NCBI GenBank assembly: GCA_018827585.1
Contig: JAHJXP010000109.1
Span: 1 to 6,422 of the forward strand
Source: Pseudomonadota bacterium
GTDB lineage: Bacteria > Desulfobacterota > Syntrophia > Syntrophales > UBA5619
Length of the DNA: 6,422 nt
Reading direction: 5' to 3'
The stretch's first letter is position 1. The number at the start of each line of letters is the position of its first letter. A program made the translations under genes and the position numbers. The notes below the pieces were generated by a model, which saw nothing but the letters and a program-made list of their open reading frames with translations, had not been told where the DNA came from and searched no databases. This document shows, in pieces, positions 1 through 6,422 of the stretch.

Positions 1-1
1 G

Positions 2-3000
2 GAGATCGGCGAGGTATGCAAGGACCTGCGTTTCCGATTCATCGCCGGCGTTCAGGAAGCGATCTTCGACAGTCCCCGGTTTTCTTTTGTGTCCGATAGC
101 ATCCGCCGGGTGAAGGACCGCTTCGAGCAAATTCTCATCGCCCGCAATGATGTCAAATACGTGGTGGCCGAGCGCCTGCTCAAGAAGACCGGCGACCAGC
201 AGGTTAAAATCCAGGAGTATCTGACCCCTTTCGCCAGGTTCTACGGCTTCATGAATGAGCGTATGGACGAGTTTGTCCGCCTGTTTCCCGTGCATCCCGA
301 TTATATTGATACCTTCGAGCGGGTCGCAGCGGTGGAAAAACGCGAGGCCCTCAAGACCCTGTCCCTCGCCATGAAGAAACTGCTCAATCAGGATGTCTCC
401 AAAGACCGGCCGGGGCTCATTGCTTACGATAGCTACTGGATAACCATTAAAGAAAACGCGGCGTTTCGCGCCATCCCGGAAATCAGGGAGGTCATCGAGT
501 GCAGCGCAAAGCTTGAGGGGCTGATCAACAGCAATTACCCGAAAGGCAAGAATAAGGAATTCGCCGGAAGAATTATCCATGGCCTGAGCCTGCACCGGCT
601 GACCGTCGGCAGCATTGAAACGCCCGTGGGCCTGACTTCGGAATCATTGAGGGATTCTCTGTGCCTCTATGATCCAAACGTGGCCGATCTTGGCGGCGAT
701 CCTGCCGATGATCTGCGCGGAGAAATCGAATCGACGATACGGGTGATCAGCCAGGCCGTCAATGGTCAATTCCTGTCGGCAACGGAGACGGACGTCAAGG
801 GAAGGCTGAGTGGACAGTTCTATCTCGACGTTCATAAAACCGTGGATTACGACGCACAGGTTCGAAATCGCACCGAGAGTCTCGAACCCTCGCAACTTGA
901 TCGCTATTATTATGAAGCCCTGAAGCGGGTCATGGAATGTACTGATCACACCTATGTCACCGGCTACAAGATCTGGCAGCATGAGATCGAATGGCTGGAA
1001 CGGAAGGCCGCACGCCTTGGGTACCTCTTTTTCGGGGCGCCCAACGAGCGATCCACCGCGGTACCGCCCCGCGATTTTTATCTTTACTTTCTTCAACCTT
1101 TCGAGGCGCCGTCCTTCAAAGATGAGAAGAAACCGGACGAATTATTCCTTCACCTGAAAAATGCCGATGAAACATTCCGCACGGCATTACGAGGCTATAC
1201 GGCGGCCCTCGATCTTGCCTCCACGGCATCGGGCCATGCCAAAAACACCTATGAATCCAAAGCGATGAACTTTCTGCGAGATCTGGTCCAATTGCTCCAG
1301 AAGAACATGGCGACGGCCTTCGATGTCACCTGTCAGGGAAGGACAAAACCCCTCACCGAATGGGCAAAGGGAAAGTCGATCCGCGAGCTGTCCGGCATAT
1401 CGTCCCATGAGCGAATCAATTTTCGCGATCTGGTGAATACCGTCGCCGGAATATGTCTCGACAGCCATTTCCGGGACCAGGCGCCGGATTACCCCTTCTT
1501 TTCGGTGCCCATCACGGGCGCCAACCGCGCCCAGGCGGCCCAGGACGCCTTGCGGGCCATTGCCGGACAGAACCGCACCAAACAAGCGACAGCGGTTATG
1601 GATGCCTTGGGACTCCTCGACGGGGAGCGGATTGATCCGTATCAGTCAAAATACGCCCGATATATTCTCGACAATGCAAATAAGAAAGGTTCCGGCCAGG
1701 TTGTCAATCGGTCTGAGCTGTTCCAGGAGGTTCTCGGGGTCGAGTATCTGGCGCCGCAAACGCTGCGACTGGAACCGGAATGGGCGGTCGTGGTACTGGC
1801 CGCGCTGGTTTATGCCGGAGAGATTGTATTGGCCATTCCCGGTAAAAAGTTCGACGCCACTATCTTACCGCAAATGGCCGGGACCGGCGTGGAAGAACTG
1901 GTCCAATTCAAACACATAGAACGCCCTATAGACTGGAATATCCCGGCGCTCAAAGCACTTTTTGAACTGTTGGGACTCCCCCCGGGAATGGTTCAACAGA
2001 TTACCCAAGCTGATGAGACACCGGTTCAACAAATGCAGAAGGCCGTCTCGGAAACGGTCAACCGGCTTGTCGCCGCTCAGCAGAATTTACATAATGGCCT
2101 GTTCTTCTGGGGCCGGAATCTCCTGTCAGAGGATGAAGTTCAGAAGTTGAAAGCCCGACTGGAAGAAACCAAGACATTTCTCGAATCGCTTCAGGCGTAC
2201 AACACGCCGGGGAAACTGAAGAACTTCCGTTACGATACCCAGGAGGTAAAGGGCCATCACGAAGGATTGCAATCCCTGCAGGAGATAGAATCCCTGCAGG
2301 AACTGGCCAATGATCTCGGGATGGTAGCGTCGTACCTTTCCACAGCGGAAGCGGTCCTGACTACCGGACATGAATGGCTCGACAAGGTGACGTTGGCACG
2401 CGATGAAGTCCTCGGGCAGATCGGCGATCCAGACAAACGCGGGGCGGCCGTCTTCCGCCAGCAAACCCAGCTCCGGTTGACGGACCTTAAAAAAGCCTAT
2501 ATCCAGATCTACCTTGCCCACCACAGCAAGGCGCGACTGGGGGTAAAGGACGACAAGCGCAAGGTCCAGCTCATGGGCGACGAGCGGCTCAAGGTATTAC
2601 AAAAACTCTCCACCATCAATCTTATGCCCCTCCAGCACCTGACCGATTTCCAGAACCGGCTTGCAGGCCTGAAAAGCTGTTTCGCCCTCACCGAACAGGA
2701 ATTGGAAGCCTCGCCTGTCTGCCCGCATTGCGGCCACAAACCTGCATCCGAGTCTGCAACAACCCCAGCCGGCATGACGATCAACGATCTGGACGGCGAA
2801 CTGGACAAACTGGTGGTTGATTGGACCCAAACCCTGCTGGCAAATCTTGAAGACCCGACGACCAGGGACAACCTGACTCTGCTTAAACCAGAACCGCGTA
2901 AACTGGTGGACGGCTTCATCAAGAAGTGTGTACTCCCGGATGATCTGGATCTGCACTTCATACAGGCCCTGCAGGAAGTTCTCTCAGGGTTGACCAAAGT

Positions 3001-3148
3001 TTCTGTCAAGACCGAAGCCCTGCGAGCAGCGCTCCTTGCGGGAGGTTCACCGGTCACCCCGACGGAAATGAGGAAGCGATTTGAAGACTACCTGGACCAG
3101 ATCACCAAGGGCAAGGAACCAAGCAAGGTGCGGATCGTACTGGAGTAG
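2..3148 (+). CDS. DUF6079-type large P-loop ATPase-like protein, BrxC/PglY-like (5' end outside window)
   Basis: The frame is open from base 2 to the TAG at 3146-3148, giving 1048 visible codons. The GTG at 89 is internal: the residues before it (EIGEVCKDLRFRFIAGVQ and on) read as good protein, so the true start and any Walker A motif lie to the left. In window residue numbers, 86-101 (ERMDEFVRLFPVHPDY) is a segment I associate with DUF6079 and related BrxC/PglY-type ATPases. Around 590-615 a hydrophobic stretch starting LEPEWAVVVLAALVYAGE, with IPGKKFDA after it, looks like a winged-helix-type domain. Residues 708-731 (LSEDEVQKLKARLEETKTFL) suggest a coiled coil. A single CPHCG knuckle lies at 907-911, with no second cysteine pair close by. 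The likely role is the giant ATPase of a phage-defence or DNA-modification complex in the cytoplasm. The family name is recalled from sequence appearance; the mechanistic role is inference. The next gene starts 12 bases after the stop, so the two were probably one operon. Confidence 0.8.
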   Translation, partial: EIGEVCKDLRFRFIAGVQEAIFDSPRFSFVSDSIRRVKDRFEQILIARNDVKYVVAERLLKKTGDQQVKIQEYLTPFARFYGFMNERMDEFVRLFPVHPDYIDTFERVAAVEKREALKTLSLAMKKLLNQDVSKDRPGLIAYDSYWITIKENAAFRAIPEIREVIECSAKLEGLINSNYPKGKNKEFAGRIIHGLSLHRLTVGSIETPVGLTSESLRDSLCLYDPNVADLGGDPADDLRGEIESTIRVISQAVNGQFLSATETDVKGRLSGQFYLDVHKTVDYDAQVRNRTESLEPSQLDRYYYEALKRVMECTDHTYVTGYKIWQHEIEWLERKAARLGYLFFGAPNERSTAVPPRDFYLYFLQPFEAPSFKDEKKPDELFLHLKNADETFRTALRGYTAALDLASTASGHAKNTYESKAMNFLRDLVQLLQKNMATAFDVTCQGRTKPLTEWAKGKSIRELSGISSHERINFRDLVNTVAGICLDSHFRDQAPDYPFFSVPITGANRAQAAQDALRAIAGQNRTKQATAVMDALGLLDGERIDPYQSKYARYILDNANKKGSGQVVNRSELFQEVLGVEYLAPQTLRLEPEWAVVVLAALVYAGEIVLAIPGKKFDATILPQMAGTGVEELVQFKHIERPIDWNIPALKALFELLGLPPGMVQQITQADETPVQQMQKAVSETVNRLVAAQQNLHNGLFFWGRNLLSEDEVQKLKARLEETKTFLESLQAYNTPGKLKNFRYDTQEVKGHHEGLQSLQEIESLQELANDLGMVASYLSTAEAVLTTGHEWLDKVTLARDEVLGQIGDPDKRGAAVFRQQTQLRLTDLKKAYIQIYLAHHSKARLGVKDDKRKVQLMGDERLKVLQKLSTINLMPLQHLTDFQNRLAGLKSCFALTEQELEASPVCPHCGHKPASESATTPAGMTINDLDGELDKLVVDWTQTLLANLEDPTTRDNLTLLKPEPRKLVDGFIKKCVLPDDLDLHFIQALQEVLSGLTKVSVKTEALRAALLAGGSPVTPTEMRKRFEDYLDQITKGKEPSKVRIVLE

Positions 3149-3160
3149 TGGGGCATTGAT

Positions 3161-3424
3161 ATGAACGAAATGATACGCCTCGTCCAAGGGGGAGAATCAG
3201 AGGCGGTCGAGTTCAAAAAATCGACCGGCCAATTACGCAGGGCTGGAGAGACGTTGTGCGGCATGCTCAATGGCAAGGGGGGCCGCGTTTTAATCGGCAT
3301 AACACCGGAAGGACGCATACTGGGCCAGGATGTGTCAGACAAGACTCAGCGTGAACTGGCGGATGTGATCGCGAAGTTTGAACCCCCGGCCCAGATCGAT
3401 GTGGAGAAAGTTGGAAATCATTGA
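3161..3424 (+). CDS. AlbA_2 (Schlafen-like) DNA-binding domain protein, truncated to 87 aa
   Basis: The 87-residue product is one AlbA_2 domain. The hallmarks are ESEAVEFKKS near residues 12-21 and the glycine-rich GKGGRVLIGITPEGRILGQD near residues 38-57, followed by ELADVIAKFEPPAQIDVE. Full-length relatives, annotated as putative DNA-binding, ATP-binding or RecG-like transcriptional regulators, are typically about 400-500 residues, with an ATPase-like middle and a C-terminal winged helix. Here the frame ends in TGA soon after the FEPPAQIDVE segment, so everything after the first domain is missing. A GGGG run at 3150-3153 is the only Shine-Dalgarno-like sequence before the ATG. Spacing of 12 bases behind the DUF6079-like gene suggests co-transcription. 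The short protein might still fold and bind nucleic acid, but it is more likely a decaying gene. The domain call is firm; function of the short form is unknown. Confidence 0.72.
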   Translation: MNEMIRLVQGGESEAVEFKKSTGQLRRAGETLCGMLNGKGGRVLIGITPEGRILGQDVSDKTQRELADVIAKFEPPAQIDVEKVGNH

Positions 3425-3482
3425 TTCAAAAGGACATGGCCGTGGTGCAATCTGGTTCTTGGCGAAGGGTAAGGGGCAATGA
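3411..3482 (+). pseudogene. Out-of-frame C-terminal remnant of the AlbA_2-family protein
   Basis: In the third forward frame, bases 3411-3479 read LEIIDSKGHGRGAIWFLAKG and three further residues, ending at TGA 3480-3482. The pattern 'leucine-x-isoleucine-isoleucine, then GxGRGAIWF' is what the last strand and wing of a winged-helix domain look like at the end of AlbA_2/RecG-like regulators. It overlaps the end of the 87-residue frame and is shifted by one base relative to it. The simplest reading is an internal deletion that joined the N-terminal domain to the C-terminal tail out of frame. A coincidental open stretch cannot be excluded because it is only 23 residues. Confidence 0.5.
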
Positions 3483-3538
3483 GCTGCCAAATAAGCTGGA
3501 ATAGGCTGGCTAATAAGCGGTGTGCAGCAGCTTATTGG
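3483..3538. repeat. AATAAGC repeat cluster: two direct 14-mers and one inverted copy
   Basis: GCTGCCAAATAAGC at 3483-3496 and GCTGGCTAATAAGC at 3505-3518 are direct copies 22 bases apart, differing at two positions. An inverted copy, CAGCTTATTGG, lies at 3528-3538. The inverted copy can pair with either direct copy: AATAAGCTG 3490-3498 with 3528-3536 (9 pairs), or AATAAGC 3512-3518 with 3530-3536 (7 pairs, 11-base loop). These two hairpins are mutually exclusive. There is no T-run behind, so this is not a typical intrinsic terminator. Confidence 0.55.
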
Positions 3539-3705
3539 GATAAAAAGGGATCATGATGCTGTTATTACTCCGGCAATTAAACATGAACATTAAATCTGCG
3601 CAATGCCCGTATTTCCTGCAAAGGTCGATCATGCATTGCTATATTTAGTTGCCGGTGAAATAATGGGATTAAGAACGGATATTTTGTTTGGACTGTTGAT
3701 GAACT

Positions 3706-3764
3706 GCGCTCATAAAATACGTGCGCGCTCATATTTTATGAGCGGAGATACAAGCGCGCTTATA
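3706..3764. promoter_or_regulatory. Operator-like cluster of GCGCTYATA motifs with a 13-bp perfect inverted repeat
   Basis: GCGCTCATA occurs at 3706-3714 and 3725-3733, and GCGCTTATA at 3756-3764. An inverted copy, TATGAGCG, is at 3737-3744. As a result CGCTCATAAAATA (3707-3719) and TATTTTATGAGCG (3732-3744) form a perfect 13-bp inverted repeat with a 12-base spacer, and CGCTCATA (3726-3733) with TATGAGCG (3737-3744) forms an 8-bp hairpin with a TTT loop. Several copies of one short motif on both strands upstream of a gene are typical of binding sites for a dimeric regulator. The regulator is not known; the role is inferred. Confidence 0.5.
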
Positions 3765-3794
3765 AGTATATGTTCCAAGCACAAATATATAAGC
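3758..3794. repeat. Short inverted repeat GCTTATA/TATAAGC
   Basis: GCTTATA at 3758-3764 is complemented exactly by TATAAGC at 3788-3794, with a 23-base spacer. The left arm is part of the third GCGCTYATA motif, so this may be another half-site pair and not a separate element. Both arms overlap TATAAG, which could serve as a -10 box. Confidence 0.35.
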
Positions 3795-3799
3795 CCGTT

Positions 3800-3816
3800 T
3801 ATGCGTCAGACGCATA
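3800..3816. repeat. Palindrome TATGCGT-CAG-ACGCATA near the methyltransferase start
   Basis: Seven-base perfect arms, 3800-3806 and 3810-3816, are separated by CAG. The palindrome ends 37 bases before the ATG of the methyltransferase, so it would lie at or near the promoter or in the leader. A related GCGCATA follows at 3824-3830. It could be an operator half-site pair or a short hairpin in the leader RNA; the sequence alone does not decide. Confidence 0.4.
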
Positions 3817-3853
3817 TGCTCACGCGCATAGAACAACCTTAATAGAGAAAATA

Positions 3854-6422
3854 ATGAAGCAGGACCAGTCAGATATTTTCGGCAATCAGGAAGAAGGAAC
3901 CACAAGCCAGGGACCGGTCGAATGCCTGGGCATGACCTTCCCCAACGACCAGGCGCGGCGAGAATACTTCCTGGAGAAACTGCGCGAGAAACTGAAGGAC
4001 CCTGAGTTCCGTAGGATCGAGGGGTTCCCCATCGGCGCGGATGAGGACATCCTGGCGCTGTCCGACCCGCCGTACTACACCGCCTGCCCGAACCCGTTTA
4101 TCGCGGATTTCATCAAGCACTACGGCAAACCCTTCGACCCGAACATACCCTACAGCCGAGAGCCGTTCGCCGCGGATGTGAGCGAGGGCAAGAACGACCC
4201 GATCTACAACGCCCACTCCTACCACACCAAGGTGCCGCACAAGGCCATCATGCGGTACATCTTGCATTACACCGAACCTGGAGATGTGGTCTTTGACGGA
4301 TTCTGCGGGACAGGGATGACGGGAGTGGCTGCCCAGATGTGCGGCGACAAGGCGACGGTCGAATCTCTGGGATACAGGGTGGAGCAGGACGGAACGATTT
4401 CACAGCAGGAGACGGATGAGAACGGGAAAGCGGTCTGGAAACAGTTCTCGAAACTCGGGGCGCGTCGAGCGGTGCTAAACGACCTTTCTCCTGCGGCTAC
4501 GTTCATCGCCTACAACTACAACACGCCTGTGGATGTGAATGCCTTCGAGCGCGAAGCAAAGCGAATCCTGAAAGAAGTCGAGGACGAATGTGGGTGGATG
4601 TATGAAACGCTCCACACCGATGGCAAGACCAAAGGCAAGATCAACTACACCGTCTGGTCGGAGGTCTATTCGTGTCCCCAATGTTCGAGTGAAGTCAACT
4701 ATTTCGAAGTGGCATTCCGAGACAATAATGATGTCGTTGAGTATCTCGAAGAGTTTGAATGCCCTCACTGCCGGGCTCTTTGCGCAAAGAGTCCATCCAA
4801 GAAATCAGGCGCAAATAGGCTTGAAAGAGTCTGGATTTCCGGCATAGATAAATATTCAGGGTCAATTCGCAGGGCTCAAAAGCGAATTCCGGTTCGCATT
4901 AATTACTCTATAGGAACCAAACGCTATGAGAAACGAATTGACAATAGGGATTTTAATGTTATCGAAGAAATTGAAACGTCCCTGCCACATGACAATATTC
5001 CGACAAATCGGATGCCACCGGGAGACGAGTCTCGTCGTAATGATGATGAAGGAATTACCCACACGCATCACTTTTATGCGGACAGGACCCTTTCTGTCTT
5101 ATCAGCGTTTATCCGGCAGGCGAGGAAACAGCCACAGTTGGAGTTCTTGCTGGGCAGTGTTCTTCCTAAGCTCACCATCATGAATCGTTATATGCCACAG
5201 CATGGTGGAAGAGCTCTGGTCGGGCCTATGGCAAACACCTTGTATGTGCCGCCAGTTAATGTCGAGAATAACGTTATTGAGCAACTCTGGTTTCAGTGTA
5301 AGAAAATTGCCCAAGCCATTAACGAGCTTGATGGATCGATCATTGCCACTCAGGCGGCGCAATCAATCACGCTTCCAAATGCGTCAATAGATTACCTTTT
5401 TCTTGATCCGCCCTTCGGCGCAAACATCATGTACTCCGAGTTGAGCTACATTCGTGAGGCGTGGCTTCGAGTACTTACAAATGGCAAGCCAGAGGCCGTT
5501 GAGAGCAAGTCCCAAAAGAAAGGGATTGATGAGTACCGCCGGATAATGACGGAGTGTTTTCTGGAAGCCCATAGAGTGCTCAAGCCGGGGAGATGGATGA
5601 CCGTTGAGTTTTCTAATACCAAGGCCAGCGTATGGAATAGCATTCAAAATGCCTTGTCCGACGTCGGGTTCATCGTCGCCTCTGTTGCGGCCTTGGACAA
5701 AACGCGCGGCGGTTTGCATGCGATGCTTGGCCCTACAGCAGTAAAGCAGGACTTGGTCATCTCCGCTTACAAGCCCAACGGTGGTTTTGAGGATCGGTTC
5801 CAAAAAGAAGCCACCACCGAAGAAGGCGTCTGGGATTTCGTCCGCACACACCTGAAATACCTCCCGGTCACCAAGCGTGGAGCCAGCGCTACGCTTCTGA
5901 TTGCTGTCACCGAACGCGACCCGCGCATTCTGTATGACCAGATGGTGGCCTACTTCGTCCGTAAAGGTTATCCCGTGCCGCTGAACAGCGCGGCCTTCCA
6001 AAAAGGGCTTTCCCAGCGCTTTTCTTATCGTGATGGCATGTATTTCCTACCCGATCAGGTAGGCGAATACGACAAGAAGAAGCTGACCGCAGGAGGCATG
6101 GAGAAAATTTCGCTCTTTGTCTCCGACGAATCCTCTGCCATCGCATGGTTGCGCCAACTACTCAAAGACAAGCCACAAACAACTCAAGACATTCATCCAC
6201 TGTTCATTAAGGAACTCGGCGGCTGGCAGAAACACGAGAAACCGCTGGAGTTGTCGGAATTGCTGGAGCAGAACTTCCTGCGCTACGACGGCAATGGCGA
6301 GGTACCCAGCCAGATTCACAGCTACCTCTCCACCAACTTCAAGGAGCTGCGCAACCTGCCCAAGGACGACGAGAACCTGCGCGCCAAGGGCAAGGACCGC
6401 TGGTACGTGCCCGACCCCAACA
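3854..6422 (+). CDS. Large DNA methyltransferase with zinc ribbon, PglX-like role (3' end outside window)
   Basis: The frame runs from ATG 3854 to the window edge without a stop: 856 codons. It should methylate DNA, probably at adenine N6 as for most DPPY/DPPF enzymes, using S-adenosylmethionine. Seen motifs: DPPYYTACPNPF at residues 71-82; the SAM-binding loop FDGFCGTGMTG at 147-157; LNDLSPAATF, with D210 as the likely acidic ligand; a zinc ribbon with C274-x2-C277 and C303-x2-C306; GITHTHHFYADRTL at 400-413; LDPPFGANIMYSEL, with D518-P-P-F521; and EAHRVLKPGRWMTVEFSNT from 571. After about residue 750 comes a helical C-terminal part including LGGWQKHEKPLELSELLEQN. The start is supported by the family-like CLGMTFPND about 24 residues in; the Shine-Dalgarno sequence (AGAGAAA, 3844-3850) is weak. 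In context it would be the modification enzyme of the island. It is not a DUF1156 protein by its N-terminus. Methyltransferase: firm; base and target site: unknown. Confidence 0.88.
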   Translation, partial: MKQDQSDIFGNQEEGTTSQGPVECLGMTFPNDQARREYFLEKLREKLKDPEFRRIEGFPIGADEDILALSDPPYYTACPNPFIADFIKHYGKPFDPNIPYSREPFAADVSEGKNDPIYNAHSYHTKVPHKAIMRYILHYTEPGDVVFDGFCGTGMTGVAAQMCGDKATVESLGYRVEQDGTISQQETDENGKAVWKQFSKLGARRAVLNDLSPAATFIAYNYNTPVDVNAFEREAKRILKEVEDECGWMYETLHTDGKTKGKINYTVWSEVYSCPQCSSEVNYFEVAFRDNNDVVEYLEEFECPHCRALCAKSPSKKSGANRLERVWISGIDKYSGSIRRAQKRIPVRINYSIGTKRYEKRIDNRDFNVIEEIETSLPHDNIPTNRMPPGDESRRNDDEGITHTHHFYADRTLSVLSAFIRQARKQPQLEFLLGSVLPKLTIMNRYMPQHGGRALVGPMANTLYVPPVNVENNVIEQLWFQCKKIAQAINELDGSIIATQAAQSITLPNASIDYLFLDPPFGANIMYSELSYIREAWLRVLTNGKPEAVESKSQKKGIDEYRRIMTECFLEAHRVLKPGRWMTVEFSNTKASVWNSIQNALSDVGFIVASVAALDKTRGGLHAMLGPTAVKQDLVISAYKPNGGFEDRFQKEATTEEGVWDFVRTHLKYLPVTKRGASATLLIAVTERDPRILYDQMVAYFVRKGYPVPLNSAAFQKGLSQRFSYRDGMYFLPDQVGEYDKKKLTAGGMEKISLFVSDESSAIAWLRQLLKDKPQTTQDIHPLFIKELGGWQKHEKPLELSELLEQNFLRYDGNGEVPSQIHSYLSTNFKELRNLPKDDENLRAKGKDRWYVPDPN

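Larger units (their letters stand above)
3483..3853. other. 371-base gene-free, AT-rich, repeat-rich intergenic region
   Basis: No convincing gene lies here on either strand. Hand counts give 25 G+C in 3601-3660, 21 in 3661-3720 and 27 in 3721-3780, clearly below the flanking genes (41 of 60 at 4021-4080). A frame from 3603 to 3842 is open but has no Shine-Dalgarno sequence and runs through the palindromes, so I do not call it. I looked for a sigma-70 promoter: TATAAG occurs at 3761-3766 and 3788-3793 and TAAAAT at 3713-3718, but none has a good -35 box at 16-18 bases. The region should nevertheless hold the methyltransferase promoter, since that gene is 429 bases from the previous frame. Confidence 0.6.

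Noticed and set aside
89..91. GTG as the start of the DUF6079-like protein
   Set aside because: The frame is open back to base 2 and the upstream residues read as ordinary protein, so the start is outside the window.
2509..3057. Minus-strand open frame of 182 codons and similar frames opposite the large genes
   Set aside because: They lie fully opposite well-supported coding regions and their products are low-complexity, arginine- and serine-rich shadows.
3512..3540. Intrinsic terminator after the AlbA_2 gene
   Set aside because: The stem is A/T-rich and is followed by GGGATAAAAAGG, not a run of T.
3706..3816. CRISPR array or mobile-element ends
   Set aside because: Repeats are short, unequally spaced and on both strands; there are no spacers of equal length, no target-site duplication and no transposase.
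3603..3842. 79-codon open frame on the + strand ending 12 bases before the methyltransferase
   Set aside because: No Shine-Dalgarno sequence before the ATG, it runs through all the palindromes, and the product resembles no family I know. It could be a small leader peptide but I see no positive support.
3854..6422. Calling the methyltransferase a DUF1156 (BREX type 3 PglXI) enzyme
   Set aside because: The N-terminus lacks the DUF1156-type sequence and instead starts with a DPPYYTACPNPF module.

Overview
The window looks like part of a bacterial anti-phage (BREX-like) or DNA-modification island. All genes are on the + strand. The host cannot be named from the sequence. The coding regions are mostly GC-rich, which would fit a proteobacterium, but this is only an inference.

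Layout: (1) Bases 2-3148 hold the 3' part of a very large protein, 1048 codons visible and open at the left edge. I recognise it as a DUF6079-type protein, a large P-loop ATPase-like family resembling BrxC/PglY. (2) Twelve bases later, 3161-3424 encodes an AlbA_2 (Schlafen-like) nucleic-acid-binding domain of only 87 residues. Just behind it and in another frame, 3411-3482 looks like the last residues of a winged-helix C-terminus. The gene therefore appears to have lost its middle and gone out of frame. (3) Bases 3483-3853 hold no convincing gene. They are AT-rich and carry clustered direct and inverted repeats, including a motif GCGCTYATA three times in direct orientation and a partial copy inverted. 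(4) Bases 3854-6422 are a long reading frame that runs off the right edge: 856 codons of a large DNA methyltransferase. It has an N-terminal DPPYYTACPNPF motif, a FDGFCGTG SAM-binding motif, a paired-cysteine zinc ribbon, and a second DPPF motif in the context LDPPFGANIMYSEL.

How the parts may work together (inference): in BREX-like systems a methyltransferase marks host DNA, while a giant ATPase and further proteins act on unmarked phage DNA. The DUF6079-like protein and the methyltransferase would fill these two roles. The AlbA_2 gene between them is probably an accessory or regulatory gene that has decayed. The repeat-rich gap would be the place where methyltransferase expression is controlled. 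The ends of the island, and any PglZ-like phosphatase, helicase or nuclease, lie outside the window, so the exact system type cannot be set from this sequence.
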